Part shown: piece by piece, positions 7,762 through 17,692 of the stretch
Layout of the letters: every line of letters begins with the position of its first letter
Position numbering within the stretch: the first letter of the stretch is position 1
Source: DASQMT01 sp963835735
GTDB lineage: Bacteria; Actinomycetota; Thermoleophilia; Solirubrobacterales; Solirubrobacteraceae
DNA: 64,000 bases
Reading direction: 5' to 3'
NCBI GenBank assembly: GCA_963835735.1
Contig: CAWIGP010000002.1
Coordinates: forward strand, 1,612,001 to 1,676,000
Position numbers and translations under genes: made by a program
The notes under the pieces: model-generated
Database searches by the model: none
Told to the model about the DNA's origin: nothing
What the model saw: only the letters and a program-made list of their open reading frames with translations

Positions 7762-8832
7762 GCCGCCGAACACCTCGGACACCGAGTCGTCGGTGAAGAT
7801 GCGGCGGATCGAGTCGGTCAGCAGGTCGGCGCACGACAGCACACGGATGTTCGGCGGTGCGCCGGGGGGCATCGGGATCGTGTCGGTGACCACGACCTCC
7901 TCGAACGGCGCGGCGGCGAGGTTCTCCCACGCGTTGCCGGAGAACACGCCGTGGGTGGCGCAGGCGTAGACGGAGCGCGCGCCCTCGTCCTTGACGGTCT
8001 CGGCGGCGGCGCGCAGCGTGCCGGCGGTGTCGATCAGGTCGTCGACGATCACCGCGTTCTTGTCTCGCACGTCGCCGATCACGTACGCGATCTCGGCCAC
8101 CTGTTGTGCGGGACGTTCCTTGTTGAGGATCGCGAGCTCGGCTCCCACCTTCTCGGCGAACTTCTTCGCCAGCTTCACGCGGCCGGCGTCCGGGGAGACC
8201 ACGACGATGTCCTCGAGCCGCAGGTCGCGGAAGTACTGGGTGAGGATGAACATCGCCGTCATGTGGTCGACGGGCTTCTGGAAGAAGCCCTGCGTCTGGC
8301 CGGCGTGGAGGTCCATCGTGAGCACGCGGTCGGCGCCGGCGGCCTCGAGCATGCGCGCGACGAGCCGGGCGGTGATCGGCTCCCGCGGCGCGGACTTCTT
8401 GTCCTGGCGGCTGTAGCCGTACCACGGCGTGACGGCGATCACGCGGTGCGCGGAGGCGCCGACCGCCGCGTCGATCATCACCATCAGCTCCATCAGCGCG
8501 TCGTTCGGGTTCACGCCCAGCTGCGGGTTGCCGCAGGTCGGCTGGACGATGAACACGTCGGCCCCGCGGATCGACTCCTCGTAGCGACAGTAGACCTCGC
8601 CGTTGGAGAAGGTCTTGAGGATCACGCCGCCGAGGTCGACGTTGAGCTTGCCGGCGATCTTTGCGGCGAGCGCGGGGTTGGCGCGCCCCGAGAACAGCAT
8701 GAGCCGCTTCCCGTACTCGAGGTTGATCGAGGTGCCGGCCACGGGCTGAGGTTCCAGCGCGCTCACCTTGCGATTGAGTGTAATCCCGGCGGCCGACGAC
8801 GTCGCCCGGATGTCCGCAGTTTGCGGGTTCAC
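7744..8832 (-). CDS. prs: Ribose-phosphate pyrophosphokinase (PRPP synthetase)
   Basis: Makes PRPP from ribose 5-phosphate and ATP for nucleotide, His and Trp synthesis. 362 residues from GTG 8832, which overlaps the glmU stop as GTGA. The core starts at LMLFSGRANPALAAKI, with SNGEVYCRYEESIRG, PYGYSRQDKK-type ATP-site residues (WYGYSRQDKKSAPREP), and the PRPP-binding loop VIVDDLIDTAGT. The N-terminal ~40 residues are longer than in most homologues; an internal GTG (before SALEPQPVAG) would give a shorter form. The last codons and stop form the second copy of an 18-bp repeat. Confidence 0.95.
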   Translation of the reverse strand: MNPQTADIRATSSAAGITLNRKVSALEPQPVAGTSINLEYGKRLMLFSGRANPALAAKIAGKLNVDLGGVILKTFSNGEVYCRYEESIRGADVFIVQPTCGNPQLGVNPNDALMELMVMIDAAVGASAHRVIAVTPWYGYSRQDKKSAPREPITARLVARMLEAAGADRVLTMDLHAGQTQGFFQKPVDHMTAMFILTQYFRDLRLEDIVVVSPDAGRVKLAKKFAEKVGAELAILNKERPAQQVAEIAYVIGDVRDKNAVIVDDLIDTAGTLRAAAETVKDEGARSVYACATHGVFSGNAWENLAAAPFEEVVVTDTIPMPPGAPPNIRVLSCADLLTDSIRRIFTDDSVSEVFGGENQLF

Positions 8833-10200
8833 GGCTCCTCCCTCCGGCGCTCCGCATAGCCCTCGATGTTGGTCTGGCGCTGCCGCGCGACGCCGAGCGC
8901 GCCCGGCGGGACGTCCTCCGTGATGACCGAGCCGGCGGCCGTGTACGCGTCGTCGCCGACCGTCACGGGCGCCACGAACGAGGTGTCGACCGAGACGCGG
9001 ACCCGGTCGCCGATCGTCGTGCGGTGCTTGCGGCGGCCGTCGTAGTTGGCGGTGATCGTGCCGGCGCCGAGGTTGGATCGCTCTCCGACGTCCGTGTCCC
9101 CCACGTAGGAGAGGTGCGGGATCTTCGTCCCCGCGCCGATCGTGGAGTTCTTGATCTCCACGAACGTGCCGGCCCTGGCGTTCTCGCGCAGCACGGCGTC
9201 GGGGCGCAGGTACGTGAACGGGCCGATGCTCACGCCGTCGGCCGCGGTCGCGCCGTGGATGTGCGACTGCAGCACGGTGACGCCGTCGCCGAGGTCGCAG
9301 TCGATGACGGTGGTCAGCGGGCCGACATGGCAGCCGGCGCCGATCCGCGTCGCTCCGCGCACGAACGTCGAGGGCTCGATCGTGGTGTCCGGTCCGATCG
9401 CCACGCCCGCCTCGATCACCGTGCTCGCCGGGTCGACGATCGTCACGCCGGCGCGCTGATGGGCCTCGTGGATACGCCGCTGGGCGAGCCGCGTGACGAG
9501 CGCGAGGTCGACACGGTCGTTGACGCCGAGCGCGAGCTCGGCTTGAGCGAGTAGATGAGCCTGCACGGTCTTCCCGGCACTCGCGAGCAGCGGGAGGACG
9601 CCCGGGAGGTACAGCTCGCCCTGCGCGTTGTCGGTGTCGAGCTCGGCGAGCGCGGCGAGCAGCGCGCCGCCGTCGAACAGGTAGAGGCCGGCGTTGACCT
9701 CGCGGATCGCGAGCTCCTGCTCGGTCGCGTCGCCGGCGGTCTTCGTCTCGGCGACCCGCGCGACGGTGCCGTCCGCGCTGCGGACGACGCGGCCGTACCC
9801 GGTCGGGTCGTCGAGCTCCATGCTGGCGATCGTGCGCGCCGGCATCTCCGTGCGCCCGGATCAGCGCCGCGATCGCCTCGCCGGTGATCAGCGGCATGTC
9901 GCCGTTGACGACGAGCACCGGGGCCGACGGGTCGATCGCGTCAGCGGCTGCGGCGACAGCGTCGCCGGTGCCGCGCGGCTGTTCCTGGATGGCGACCTCG
10001 ACGTCGTCGGGCAGATGCTCCTGCAGCATCCGCTTGGGGTTGTCGACGACGACGACGCGCCCGGCACCGGCGGCGCGCGCAGCCAGCAGCGGCCACAGGA
10101 TCATCGGGCGCCCGCAGATCGGGTGCAGGAGCTTGGGCAGCGAGGAGCGCATCCTGGTCCCCTCGCCCGCGGCGAGGATGACCACGGTCGGGGCGGGCAT
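8829..10200 (-). CDS. glmU: Bifunctional GlmU (UDP-GlcNAc pyrophosphorylase/GlcN-1-P acetyltransferase), one frameshift
   Basis: Makes UDP-GlcNAc for the cell wall. The uridylyltransferase domain starts at ATG 10200 with TVVILAAGEGTRMRSSLPK and VVNGDMPLITGEAIAALI; the next block MELDDPTGYGRVVR is in another frame. The left-handed beta-helix acetyltransferase domain is complete to the stop, with PFTYLRPDA, EIKNSTIG and GAGTITANYDG. The break is at about 9834-9839. Restoring one CG in this GC run joins both parts and gives a length divisible by 3 (457 residues). Because GlmU is normally essential, an assembly error is more likely than a dead gene. It overlaps prs by 4 bases. Confidence 0.92.
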
Positions 10201-10237
10201 GCGTCGCATCGTAGTATCGCGTTGCCAGGACACCCGT

Positions 10238-10310
10238 TCGGGGGTGGTGTAATCGGTAGCACGCCGGGTTTTGGTCCCGGAAGACATTGGGTTCGACTCC
10301 CTGCCCCCGA
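10238..10310 (+). tRNA. tRNA-Gln (anticodon TTG)
   Basis: 73 nt. The acceptor arms TCGGGGG (10238-10244) and CCCCCGA (10304-10310) pair fully. The anticodon stem CCGGG/CCCGG encloses the loop TTTTGGT, giving anticodon TTG. The D-loop contains TAATCGGTAGC and the T-loop TTCGACT. The CCA end is not encoded. Confidence 0.97.
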
Positions 10311-10375
10311 GTTCAGTCCGGCCGGCGCGGAGATTCACACCGGCGCCGGGGATCCCCGGTACGCTGCCGCGCCGG

Positions 10376-12100
10376 ATGCGCACCGGACTGCTCGCCGCCA
10401 CCGTCGCCGCCCTGCTGATCCCCGCGACCGAGGCGGTCGCGGGCGATCCCGTGATGCCGCTCGGCGACGTGCGCGCCGGGATGCAGTGCACCGGCTACTC
10501 GGTGGTGCGCGGGACCGAGGTGGCCGCGTTCGGCGTCGAGGTCATCGACGTGGTCGACGACCGCGCCACCGGGGGCGGGCCGCGGATCCTGATCGAGGCG
10601 TCCGGGCCTGCTGTCGACTCGACCGGGCTCGGGCCGGGGTTCTCGGGCTCGCCGATCTACTGCGCCGACGCGCAGGGCACTGCGCGCAACATCGGCGCGA
10701 TCTCGGAGTCGGTCGGCGAGTACGGCGGCAAGGTCGCGCTGGCGACGCCGATCGAGGCGATCCTCGGCACCCCGGTCGATGCCCCGCACGCGAGGTCCGC
10801 GCATTCGGCGCTCGACCGCGCCGGGCCGCTGGCGGCGCCGCTGACCATCACGGGCCTCACGCCGAAGCTCGGCAACGCGCTGCAGGCCGCCGCCGCCAGG
10901 CGGGGGCGGCTGCTGCTCGCCGCGCCTGCCGGTCCGCTCGGCTCGTTCCCGGTGCAGCGCGCTGCGCCCCGGCTCGGCGTTCGGCGTCGGCTACGCGTCG
11001 GGCGACCTCGCCGCGAGCGCGATCGGCACCGTCACCTACACGGACGGGGAGCGCGTGTGGGGCTTCGGTCACCCGCTCGACGGCGTCGGCGCCCGCTCGC
11101 TGCTGCTCCAGGACGCCTATGTGTTCCGGGTCATCAACAACCCGATCGAGATCCCGGGCATGACCGGCACGTACAAGTACGCGGCCGCCGGACACGACGT
11201 CGGCACGCTGACGAACGACTCGCTCTCGGCGGTCGCGGGTCGGGTCGGCGCGCTGCCGCCGACGGTCCCCGTGCGGGTGTTCGCGACCGACCGCGACACC
11301 GGCGCCAAGCGGTCGCTGGTCACGAACGTGGCCGACGAGAGCGGCGTCGACCAGCCGTTCGGCACGTCGATCCTGTCGCTGCTCGCGCCGCTCGCCGTGC
11401 TGCAGGCGGGCGGCTCGGTGCTGGGCGGATCGCCGGCGCGGCTGAGCGGCCGCGGCTGCTTCGCGATCAGCTTCGCAGAGCTCCAGCGGCGCGCGCGCTT
11501 CTGCAACCGCTACGTGACCAATACGCGCGGACCCGCTGGCCGGCAACGCGCTCGCAGCGTCGGCGGGAGCCGACCTGCTGCAGGCGCTGTCGCTGATCGA
11601 CGCCTACCAGGCCTCGCCGGTTCACGTGACCGGCGTCGAGGCGAACCTCCAGATCCAGCGCGGGCGGCGCCAGGCGTACCTGCGCGGCGTGCGGCTGCCG
11701 CGGCGGGCGCGCGCCGGGCGCCGCGTGCGCGCCACGTTGACGCTCCAGCACGTCCGCGGCCGGCTCGAGCGCCGCACGGTCCGCCTGCGTCTGCCGAGCG
11801 ACCTGCGCCCCGGTCGGCGGCGCGTGGTGCTCACCGGTACCGACATCGACCTCGACGCGGGCCTCACCGACGAGATCCTGGAGTTCGATTTCGATCTCGG
11901 AGAAACCGGCGGCGACCTGGGAGCCCCGAACGTGGGCGCGCTCGCGGCGAAGATCGAGCGGATCGCCCGCTACGACGGCGTGTCCGCCCGCCGCCCGACC
12001 CGCGATCCGGACGACTCTCGGTCCCGGCGAGCCGTCGTACCGCGACCCGCAGCTGCGCATTTCCGGCCGGGCGGACGCGTCGGTCCGGATCAGGCGCTGA
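10376..12100 (+). CDS. Secreted SpoIVB/S55-like serine peptidase, three frameshifts
   Basis: Starts at ATG 10376 with a signal peptide (about residues 1-23). GPGFSGSPIYC (Ser at residue 90) is the S55 catalytic-serine motif and is followed by IGAISESVGEYGGKVALATPIE. After a first frameshift at about 10958 the protein continues with LRPGSAFGVGYASGDL and VWGFGHPLDGVG, the S55 histidine-type motif. A second break (about 11524) and a third (about 12001) lead to a beta-rich, Arg-rich C-terminal domain ending at 12100. Adding one CG at each break gives 576 residues in one frame. In Bacillus SpoIVB the histidine motif precedes the serine motif; here the order is reversed. The substrate is unknown. 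Confidence 0.75.
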
Positions 12101-12106
12101 GCGGCG

Positions 12107-12904
12107 TCAGCCCTCGTGGAACCTGTACACGACGCCGGTCGGCGCGAGCGCCGCGGCGTCGATCCGCGGCAGCGTCTCCTCGAGCAGCCGGGCGAACACG
12201 TCCGTGCTGGCCGCGATCAGCTCGAGCAGGCGCTCGACCGGGGTCGCCTCCGCCTGGACGCCGTTCGCGTAGTCGGTCGCGTAGCCGACGAGCGCGAACG
12301 GCAGCTCGGCCTCACCCGCGAGCACCGTCTCTGGGCCGGCGGTCTGCGATACCGCGGTGACGCCGGCCGCTGCGAGCCCGCGGATCTCGGCCCGTGTGTT
12401 GAAGCGCGGGCCGTCGACGTAGCCGTAGCAGCCGCCGTCGCGCATCGGCAGCCCGTGCTGCTCGGCAGCGTCGAGCAGCGCGGCGCGGAGCGCGCCGGCA
12501 TACGGGTCCTCGTAGATCCAGTGACCGCGCCGCGGGTCGGCGGGCTCGGCGTAGAACGTGCACAGCGAGCCGTCCGGCAGCCGGTTGGACGGGAAATGCA
12601 GGTCGTCGAAGCAGATCAGCGAGCCGAGCTCGACGCCCGGGTCGACCGCGCCGCACACGGTGACGGCGAGCACGGCCTCGGCCCCGAGCTGCGCCAGTGC
12701 GCCGATGTTCGCGCGGTGGGTGACGTGGTTCGAGAGCCGCACATGGCCGGCGCCGTGCCGGGAGACGTGCGCCACGTCGACACCGGCGAGCGTCCCGCGC
12801 GCGACGGGCGCCTCCCCCCACGGCGTGGGCACGGGCTCCGGCTCGCCGCCCTCGAACCCGGGCAGCGCGTACGTGCCCGAGCCGGTGATGATCCCGATCG
12901 TCAC
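12107..12904 (-). CDS. MTA/purine nucleoside phosphorylase family
   Basis: 265 residues from GTG 12904. It has the phosphate-binding start IGIITGSGTYALPGF, the SRHGAGHVRLSNHVTHRANI motif equivalent to SRHG-H in 5'-methylthioadenosine phosphorylase, and GPRFNTRAEIRG with SQTAGPETVLAGEAELP. It splits a purine nucleoside (probably MTA or a close relative) with phosphate in methionine or purine salvage; the exact substrate is not certain. It lies 8 bp downstream of the PucR-type regulator on the same strand, so that regulator may control it. Confidence 0.88.
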   Translation of the reverse strand: MTIGIITGSGTYALPGFEGGEPEPVPTPWGEAPVARGTLAGVDVAHVSRHGAGHVRLSNHVTHRANIGALAQLGAEAVLAVTVCGAVDPGVELGSLICFDDLHFPSNRLPDGSLCTFYAEPADPRRGHWIYEDPYAGALRAALLDAAEQHGLPMRDGGCYGYVDGPRFNTRAEIRGLAAAGVTAVSQTAGPETVLAGEAELPFALVGYATDYANGVQAEATPVERLLELIAASTDVFARLLEETLPRIDAAALAPTGVVYRFHEG

Positions 12905-12912
12905 GCCTGGAT

Positions 12913-14160
12913 TCAGCGCTCCTGGCCGCCGCGGGGGACGCGCCCGCCGCCGGCGCCGCGCTCGGTCGCGGGCCCGCGCGGGGCGGCGATGCCGAGCACG
13001 CGCATCGCCTTCAGCCCGAGGCCGAGCTTCTCGCGGCCGTCGGTGGAGGAGACGTCGAGCCCGGACAGGTCGCGAACGCGCTCGAGCCGGTAGCGGATCG
13101 TGTGCCGGTGCGTGTACAGCCGCCCCGCCGTGTTGGCCACGTTGCCGTCGCATTCCAGGAACGTTTCGAGCGTCTGGACGAGATCGGTCTCGTACTGCTC
13201 GTCGTAGGCGACGAGCGGCTCGACGGTCTCCGCGTAGAAGCGCTGCAGCTCCCCGGGGTCCTCGCTCATCGCCGGGAGCAGCAGGCGGTAGGCGCCGGTC
13301 GCCTCGAACGCGAGCACACCCGGGCCCTGGAGCTCCTCGCCCGCAGGCTGCGCCACCGCCACGTTGGCGGCGAGCAGCGCCTCGTTGCCGGCGCGGTAGA
13401 GGTCGACCGGATCGAGCGCCACTCGCGAGTAGCCGACCGAGAAGCTGAACCCGTGCAGCGCGGCCCGCAGCTCGCGGCCGACAGCCTCGGCGACGCGGCG
13501 CGCCTCGGCATCGCCGGCGGCCGGCGCGAGCACGAGCACCTGGCCGGCCGTGTCGGCCGGGACGTCGTCGACCGCTGCGATCGCGCCAGGGGCGGCCGCG
13601 CGCGCGGCGCGCTCGGCGGCGGCGAGCACGCGGGCGCGCCAGTCGTCCTCCGCCGGCGCGTAATGGTGGGCGCGCACGACTACGACCGCGGCTCCCGCGT
13701 CCAGCTCCACACCGAGCTCGGCGGCGCGCGCGACGATGTCGCCGCGATCGGTGACCTGGCGGTGCAGTACGGCGCGCAGGAACGCCTCCTGCGCGGCCTC
13801 GGACGCGCGCTCGGGCGCGCGCAGGCGCTCGACCTCGGAGGCGATCAGCGTGGTCACGAGCCGCAGCAGCACCGGCGACGGCTCGCCAGATCGGCCGCGT
13901 AGGCGCAGCCGGCCCACGACCTCGTCGTTCACGCGCAGCTCGTGCGTCCCGACGCCCGGCACGTCTGCCATCAGTGCGCGCTCGTCGGCCGACGAGCGCG
14001 CCGCGACGGCTAATACCGCGCTGGAGCGGTCGATCAGGACCAGCGAGGCGTCGAGCGCGCGCGCGGCGGCACGTACCACCTCGGGCAATCCGTCGCCCGA
14101 CTCGACCGCGTCGGTGATCGCAGCGAGCGCTTCGAGATCAAGCGCGGCCTCGGCTTCCAC
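12913..14160 (-). CDS. PucR family transcriptional regulator
   Basis: 415 residues from GTG 14160. The N-terminal ~130 residues look like a GAF-like sensory region, the middle (about 170-300) is the GGDEF-like CdaR/PucR domain, and the C-terminus is the PucR helix-turn-helix with TLETFLECDGNVANTAGRL and THRHTIRYRLERV. Such regulators control purine, amino-acid or carbohydrate use. The position directly upstream of the nucleoside phosphorylase suggests a role in nucleoside salvage (inference). Confidence 0.9.
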   Translation of the reverse strand: MEAEAALDLEALAAITDAVESGDGLPEVVRAAARALDASLVLIDRSSAVLAVAARSSADERALMADVPGVGTHELRVNDEVVGRLRLRGRSGEPSPVLLRLVTTLIASEVERLRAPERASEAAQEAFLRAVLHRQVTDRGDIVARAAELGVELDAGAAVVVVRAHHYAPAEDDWRARVLAAAERAARAAAPGAIAAVDDVPADTAGQVLVLAPAAGDAEARRVAEAVGRELRAALHGFSFSVGYSRVALDPVDLYRAGNEALLAANVAVAQPAGEELQGPGVLAFEATGAYRLLLPAMSEDPGELQRFYAETVEPLVAYDEQYETDLVQTLETFLECDGNVANTAGRLYTHRHTIRYRLERVRDLSGLDVSSTDGREKLGLGLKAMRVLGIAAPRGPATERGAGGGRVPRGGQER

Positions 14161-14187
14161 CGATTGAATTCTAAGAGGGGCCGCTCG

Positions 14188-14406
14188 TTACAACTCGTCG
14201 AAGTACCACAGGAAGCCGCCGCCGAGCAGCAGTCCCGCACCGACGAACGCGGCGAGCACGTAGAGGCTGAGCACCGTCGCGACGAGCCGCTCCCAGGTTC
14301 GCGAGTACGACGTCCACGCCGGGACGAGCACGAGTGCGACCCAGGCGATCAACGAGACGCCCGCGGCCGACCCGATTGCGATGTAGGTCCAGGTCTGGTT
14401 GCTCAT
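14188..14406 (-). CDS. Small two-span membrane protein
   Basis: 72 residues, ATG 14406. Two hydrophobic helices (about 8-27 and 42-67) and an acidic end. The ATG overlaps the stop of the upstream DedA-PAP2 gene by 4 bases, so the two are translationally coupled. No family is recognised. Confidence 0.7.
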   Translation of the reverse strand: MSNQTWTYIAIGSAAGVSLIAWVALVLVPAWTSYSRTWERLVATVLSLYVLAAFVGAGLLLGGGFLWYFDEL

Positions 14407-15968
14407 GGCTGCGGCCGATCATTCTTACGCAGCCAGCCGACGACGACCGCGACGACCCCGAACAGCGCGAAGATCGCGACGCCCAGCGCCCATCCCCCGA
14501 GGACGTCGGAGAGGTAATGGGCGCGCAGGTAGACGCGCGTCAGGCCGATCACGACGGCGAGCACGACGGAGGCTGTGACGGCGGCGAAGCGGGTCGTGAA
14601 GTTGCCACCCGCGCGCACGAGCACGACCGCGCACGCGACCCACGCCACCGCGTACGCGGCATGGCCCGACGGATACGACATCCCCTCGGTCTCGACGTGC
14701 GCGCCCGGCGGGCGCGGGCGGTCGAACGCGGCCTTGGACAGGTCCGACGCGGCCCATGTGACGAGGAACGACACGGGCAGCACGGCGGCCTCGAAGAAGC
14801 GCCGGCGCACCGCCGCCCACGCGGTCGTCGCCGTGACCAGGACCGCGACGACCACGAACGAGCCGAGCGCCGTGATCACTTCGGCCACGTCCTTGAGCGC
14901 CTCCGAGTAGAGGCTGTCGACGACGTCGAACGCCGCACGGTCGCCGAACAGCAACTCGCTGTCGTCCAGCTCGGACCCCAGCAGCACGAAGTTGAACGCG
15001 CCGACCGCCGCGAGCGCGAACAGAGTCGTGACCTCCAGCCCGAGCTCGCCGGGCGTGAACCGGTTCCAGACGAACCGCGCCGGCGGTTCCGAGATGCGCG
15101 CCAGCGGCCGCACGATGCGGTGCCAGCCGGCGCGCAGGTACGGCGCGACGGGGCGCAGCAGCGGCCGCTCCAGCTGCTCGTTGATCCACGCCTTCGTCTT
15201 GACCTGGAGCTCGGGATTGCGCTCCAGGCGGATCAGGAACACGATCGCCACGACGATCGCGACCGCGAGGCCGAACGCGAACAGGCCGCGCGAAACCCAC
15301 GCGGTGAGCTGGTCGAACGAGCGCCAGAACACGTAGCCGAGCACGCAGAACGTGGTCGCCCACAGGCCCGCGCCGAGCACGTCGTAAGGCAGGAACTTGC
15401 GCAGCGGCATATGCGACGCGCCGGCGATGAACGGCGCGATCGCGCGCACCAGGCCGATGAAGCGGCCGATCAGGATCGTGCTCCCGCCCCGCTTGGCGAA
15501 GAACGCCTCGACCTGCTCCAGCCGCTCCTCGGTGATCTTCACCCGCGCGCCATGGCGGACCATGAAGTCGCGCCCGAGCCTGCGGCCAAGCGCGTAGGAC
15601 GTCAGGTCGCCCAGCACCGCGCAGGCCCACACGATCGCGATCAGCACCAGGAGCGAGATCTGGCCCTGGCCGGCCACGAGGCCGCCGACGATCACGGTCG
15701 TCTCGCCCGGGGCCACCAGCCCGATGAACGCGCCGGTCTCGAGGAACGCGAGCACCCCGACCGCGAGGTAGGTCCACTTGCCGAGTGCCTCCCCCGCGTC
15801 CTCGATGAGCTGCTCGACGTTCGGCAGTTCGATCGCCCCGACGCCGATCAGGAAAGCGCCGGCGGCTGCCAGCGCTCCCAGCGCGAGCACCGCCCGGCCG
15901 TGGGCGCGGCGGCGCACGACGAGGTAGAGCGCCAGCGCGACCGCGCCCGCGAGCCATCCGGGGTGCAC
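14403..15968 (-). CDS. DedA-family membrane protein fused to PAP2 phosphatase
   Basis: 521 residues from GTG 15968. The N-terminal half is a DedA/SNARE-associated domain with ETGAFIGLVAPGETTVIVGG and GRFIGLVRAIAPFIAGASHM. After a linker of about 60 residues, a six-helix PAP2 lipid-phosphatase domain has the signature KAAFDRPRPPG, SYPSGHAAYAVAW and RVYLRAHYLSDVLGG, with all three phosphatase motifs complete. It may dephosphorylate and flip undecaprenyl pyrophosphate or another lipid phosphate; DedA proteins act as C55-P flippases in other bacteria. It lies 3 bp after ispE, an isoprenoid gene, which fits lipid-carrier recycling. Confidence 0.9.
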   Translation of the reverse strand: MHPGWLAGAVALALYLVVRRRAHGRAVLALGALAAAGAFLIGVGAIELPNVEQLIEDAGEALGKWTYLAVGVLAFLETGAFIGLVAPGETTVIVGGLVAGQGQISLLVLIAIVWACAVLGDLTSYALGRRLGRDFMVRHGARVKITEERLEQVEAFFAKRGGSTILIGRFIGLVRAIAPFIAGASHMPLRKFLPYDVLGAGLWATTFCVLGYVFWRSFDQLTAWVSRGLFAFGLAVAIVVAIVFLIRLERNPELQVKTKAWINEQLERPLLRPVAPYLRAGWHRIVRPLARISEPPARFVWNRFTPGELGLEVTTLFALAAVGAFNFVLLGSELDDSELLFGDRAAFDVVDSLYSEALKDVAEVITALGSFVVVAVLVTATTAWAAVRRRFFEAAVLPVSFLVTWAASDLSKAAFDRPRPPGAHVETEGMSYPSGHAAYAVAWVACAVVLVRAGGNFTTRFAAVTASVVLAVVIGLTRVYLRAHYLSDVLGGWALGVAIFALFGVVAVVVGWLRKNDRPQP

Positions 15969-15971
15969 GAG

Positions 15972-16865
15972 TCAGACCGCCCGGGGCTCGGCGAACGCGC
16001 GGCCGACGGGGACGGCCGCGACCGCATCCGGGTGGCGCGCGCGCAGCGCGGCAGCGGCCGCTTGCGCGTGGCCGACGCCCTCCTCCCCCGGGAACACGCC
16101 GAACACGGTCGGCCCCGACCCGGACACCATGACGCGCACCGCGCCGGCGGCGCGCACGTCGGCCAGCGCGTCGCCGATCGGCGGGCAGAGCGAGCGTGCT
16201 GGCGCCTCCAGGTCGTTGTGCAGCAACCGTTCGGCGAGCAGCGAGCCGTCGCGGGCGGCGCCGGGGACCTGGCCACTCAAGCGGTCGAGCTCGTCCGGGT
16301 CGCGGCCCAGGCCGAGCCGGTCGAACTCTGCATAGACGGCGGGAGTCGAGAGCCTGTGCGCGGAGGGGACGACAAGCAGGCCGAACGCAAGCGGGTCGCC
16401 GAGCCGGCGCACGCACTCGCCGATCCCGGTCATCAGGCAGCGCTCCGGAGCGACCTGGCTGGGGACGTCGGCGCCGAGCCCGACCGCGATCCGGTGCAGG
16501 TCGGCGCCCTGCCGGCCCGCCGCGGCTGCCACGAGCCGCAGCGTCGCCGCCGCGTCGGCCGAGCCACCGCCCATGCCACCGGCGACCGGCACCCGCTTGG
16601 CGATCGCGATCCGCACCGGCGGGCCGTCCCAGCCCTCCTCGGCGCGGAACGCGGCCAGCGCGCGCGCGGCGAGGTTCTCGCCCCCGACCCCGGGGCAGAC
16701 GACCTCGTCGGCCTCGCCGTCGGCGATCGGCGTGAGCTCCAGCTCGTCGGCGAGCGAGACCGGCTGCACGAGCGAGACGAGCGGGTGGTATCCGTCGTCG
16801 CGCGGGCGGCCGATGAACAGGCACAGGTTGACCTTGCCCGGCGCGTGGCATCGGAGCGTGTTCAC
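15972..16865 (-). CDS. ispE: 4-diphosphocytidyl-2-C-methyl-D-erythritol kinase
   Basis: GHMP kinase of the MEP isoprenoid pathway: phosphorylates CDP-ME with ATP. 297 residues, GTG start overlapping the rsmA stop by 4 bases. APGKVNLCLFIGRPRDDGYH is the N-terminal IspE signature and VPVAGGMGGGSADAAATL is the glycine-rich ATP loop. VMVSGSGPTVFGVFP is the C-terminal motif 3. Part of the metG-tatD-rsmA-ispE chain of overlapping genes. Confidence 0.95.
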   Translation of the reverse strand: MNTLRCHAPGKVNLCLFIGRPRDDGYHPLVSLVQPVSLADELELTPIADGEADEVVCPGVGGENLAARALAAFRAEEGWDGPPVRIAIAKRVPVAGGMGGGSADAAATLRLVAAAAGRQGADLHRIAVGLGADVPSQVAPERCLMTGIGECVRRLGDPLAFGLLVVPSAHRLSTPAVYAEFDRLGLGRDPDELDRLSGQVPGAARDGSLLAERLLHNDLEAPARSLCPPIGDALADVRAAGAVRVMVSGSGPTVFGVFPGEEGVGHAQAAAAALRARHPDAVAAVPVGRAFAEPRAV

Positions 16866-17692
16866 GGGTTGAGCTCCGCGTAGAGCGCGCGCCAGTCGGC
16901 GGGCGCGAGCTGCTCGGCACGCGCGTCCGGCGGCTTGCCGATCGCCTCCAGCCCGGCGCGGGCGCGGTCGCGGATCCCGGGTGGCGCGTGCGGTGCGAGC
17001 GCGAGCGAGCGCGGGAGCGCCTTGCGGCGGTGGGCAAAGCCGTGCCGCACGAGCGCCCGCAGCGCGGGCTCCGGCGCGGGGCCGCGGCGGGTCAGACCGA
17101 CCAGCACGGAGTCGACGTTCGGCACGGGGTGGAAGACGGTACGGGACACGGGACGCAGGACCTTGACGTCGCAGGCGAGCTGGGCGAGCACGCTCGGCAC
17201 GCCGTAGGCGGCGCTGCCGGCGGTGGCCGCGAACCGCTCTCCCACCTCCCGCTGCACCATCGCGACCCAGGTCGTGACGCGCGGGAGGTCAGTGATCGTA
17301 CGCAGGATCACGGTCGCGGCGACGCCGTACGGGAGGTTCGCGACCACCTTCGTCGGCGGCGGATCGAGCGCCGCGAGATCGAGTTTCACGGCGTCCGCGA
17401 GGTACAGCGTGGTGTTCGGATGCGGGTCGAGCGCGTCGCGCAGCGCGGGCTCGAGGCTCTTGTCGAGCTCGACCACATGAACGTGTGAGACGCGCTCCGC
17501 CAGGTGCTCGGAGAGCACGCCGAGGCCGCCGCCGACCTCGAGCACCACGTCATCCGGCGCGAGCGCCGCCGCGCGCGCGATCACGTCGAGGATGTTCGAG
17601 TCGATCAGGAAGTTCTGGCCGAGGTCGCGCTTCGGGCGGATGCCGAACGCCTTCATCCGCCGCAGGCTCGGCTGCGTGGGGAGCTCGCTCAC
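16862..17692 (-). CDS. rsmA: 16S rRNA (adenine1518-N6/adenine1519-N6)-dimethyltransferase
   Basis: 276 residues. Methylates two adjacent adenines in the 3' hairpin of 16S rRNA late in small-subunit assembly. It has KRDLGQNFLID, the SAM motif VLEVGGGLGVLSEHLA, and the catalytic NLPYG motif (residues near 122-126). It overlaps tatD upstream and ispE downstream by 4 bases each, the standard actinobacterial order. Confidence 0.95.
   Translation of the reverse strand: MSELPTQPSLRRMKAFGIRPKRDLGQNFLIDSNILDVIARAAALAPDDVVLEVGGGLGVLSEHLAERVSHVHVVELDKSLEPALRDALDPHPNTTLYLADAVKLDLAALDPPPTKVVANLPYGVAATVILRTITDLPRVTTWVAMVQREVGERFAATAGSAAYGVPSVLAQLACDVKVLRPVSRTVFHPVPNVDSVLVGLTRRGPAPEPALRALVRHGFAHRRKALPRSLALAPHAPPGIRDRARAGLEAIGKPPDARAEQLAPADWRALYAELNP

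Noticed and set aside
9834..9839. Programmed frameshifting in glmU
   Set aside because: No slippery heptamer or following pseudoknot is evident, and the same CG loss occurs in five unrelated genes.
14334..16883. An 849-codon plus-strand open frame
   Set aside because: It is antisense to the DedA-PAP2 and ispE genes, which have clear motifs; high GC makes such shadows common.
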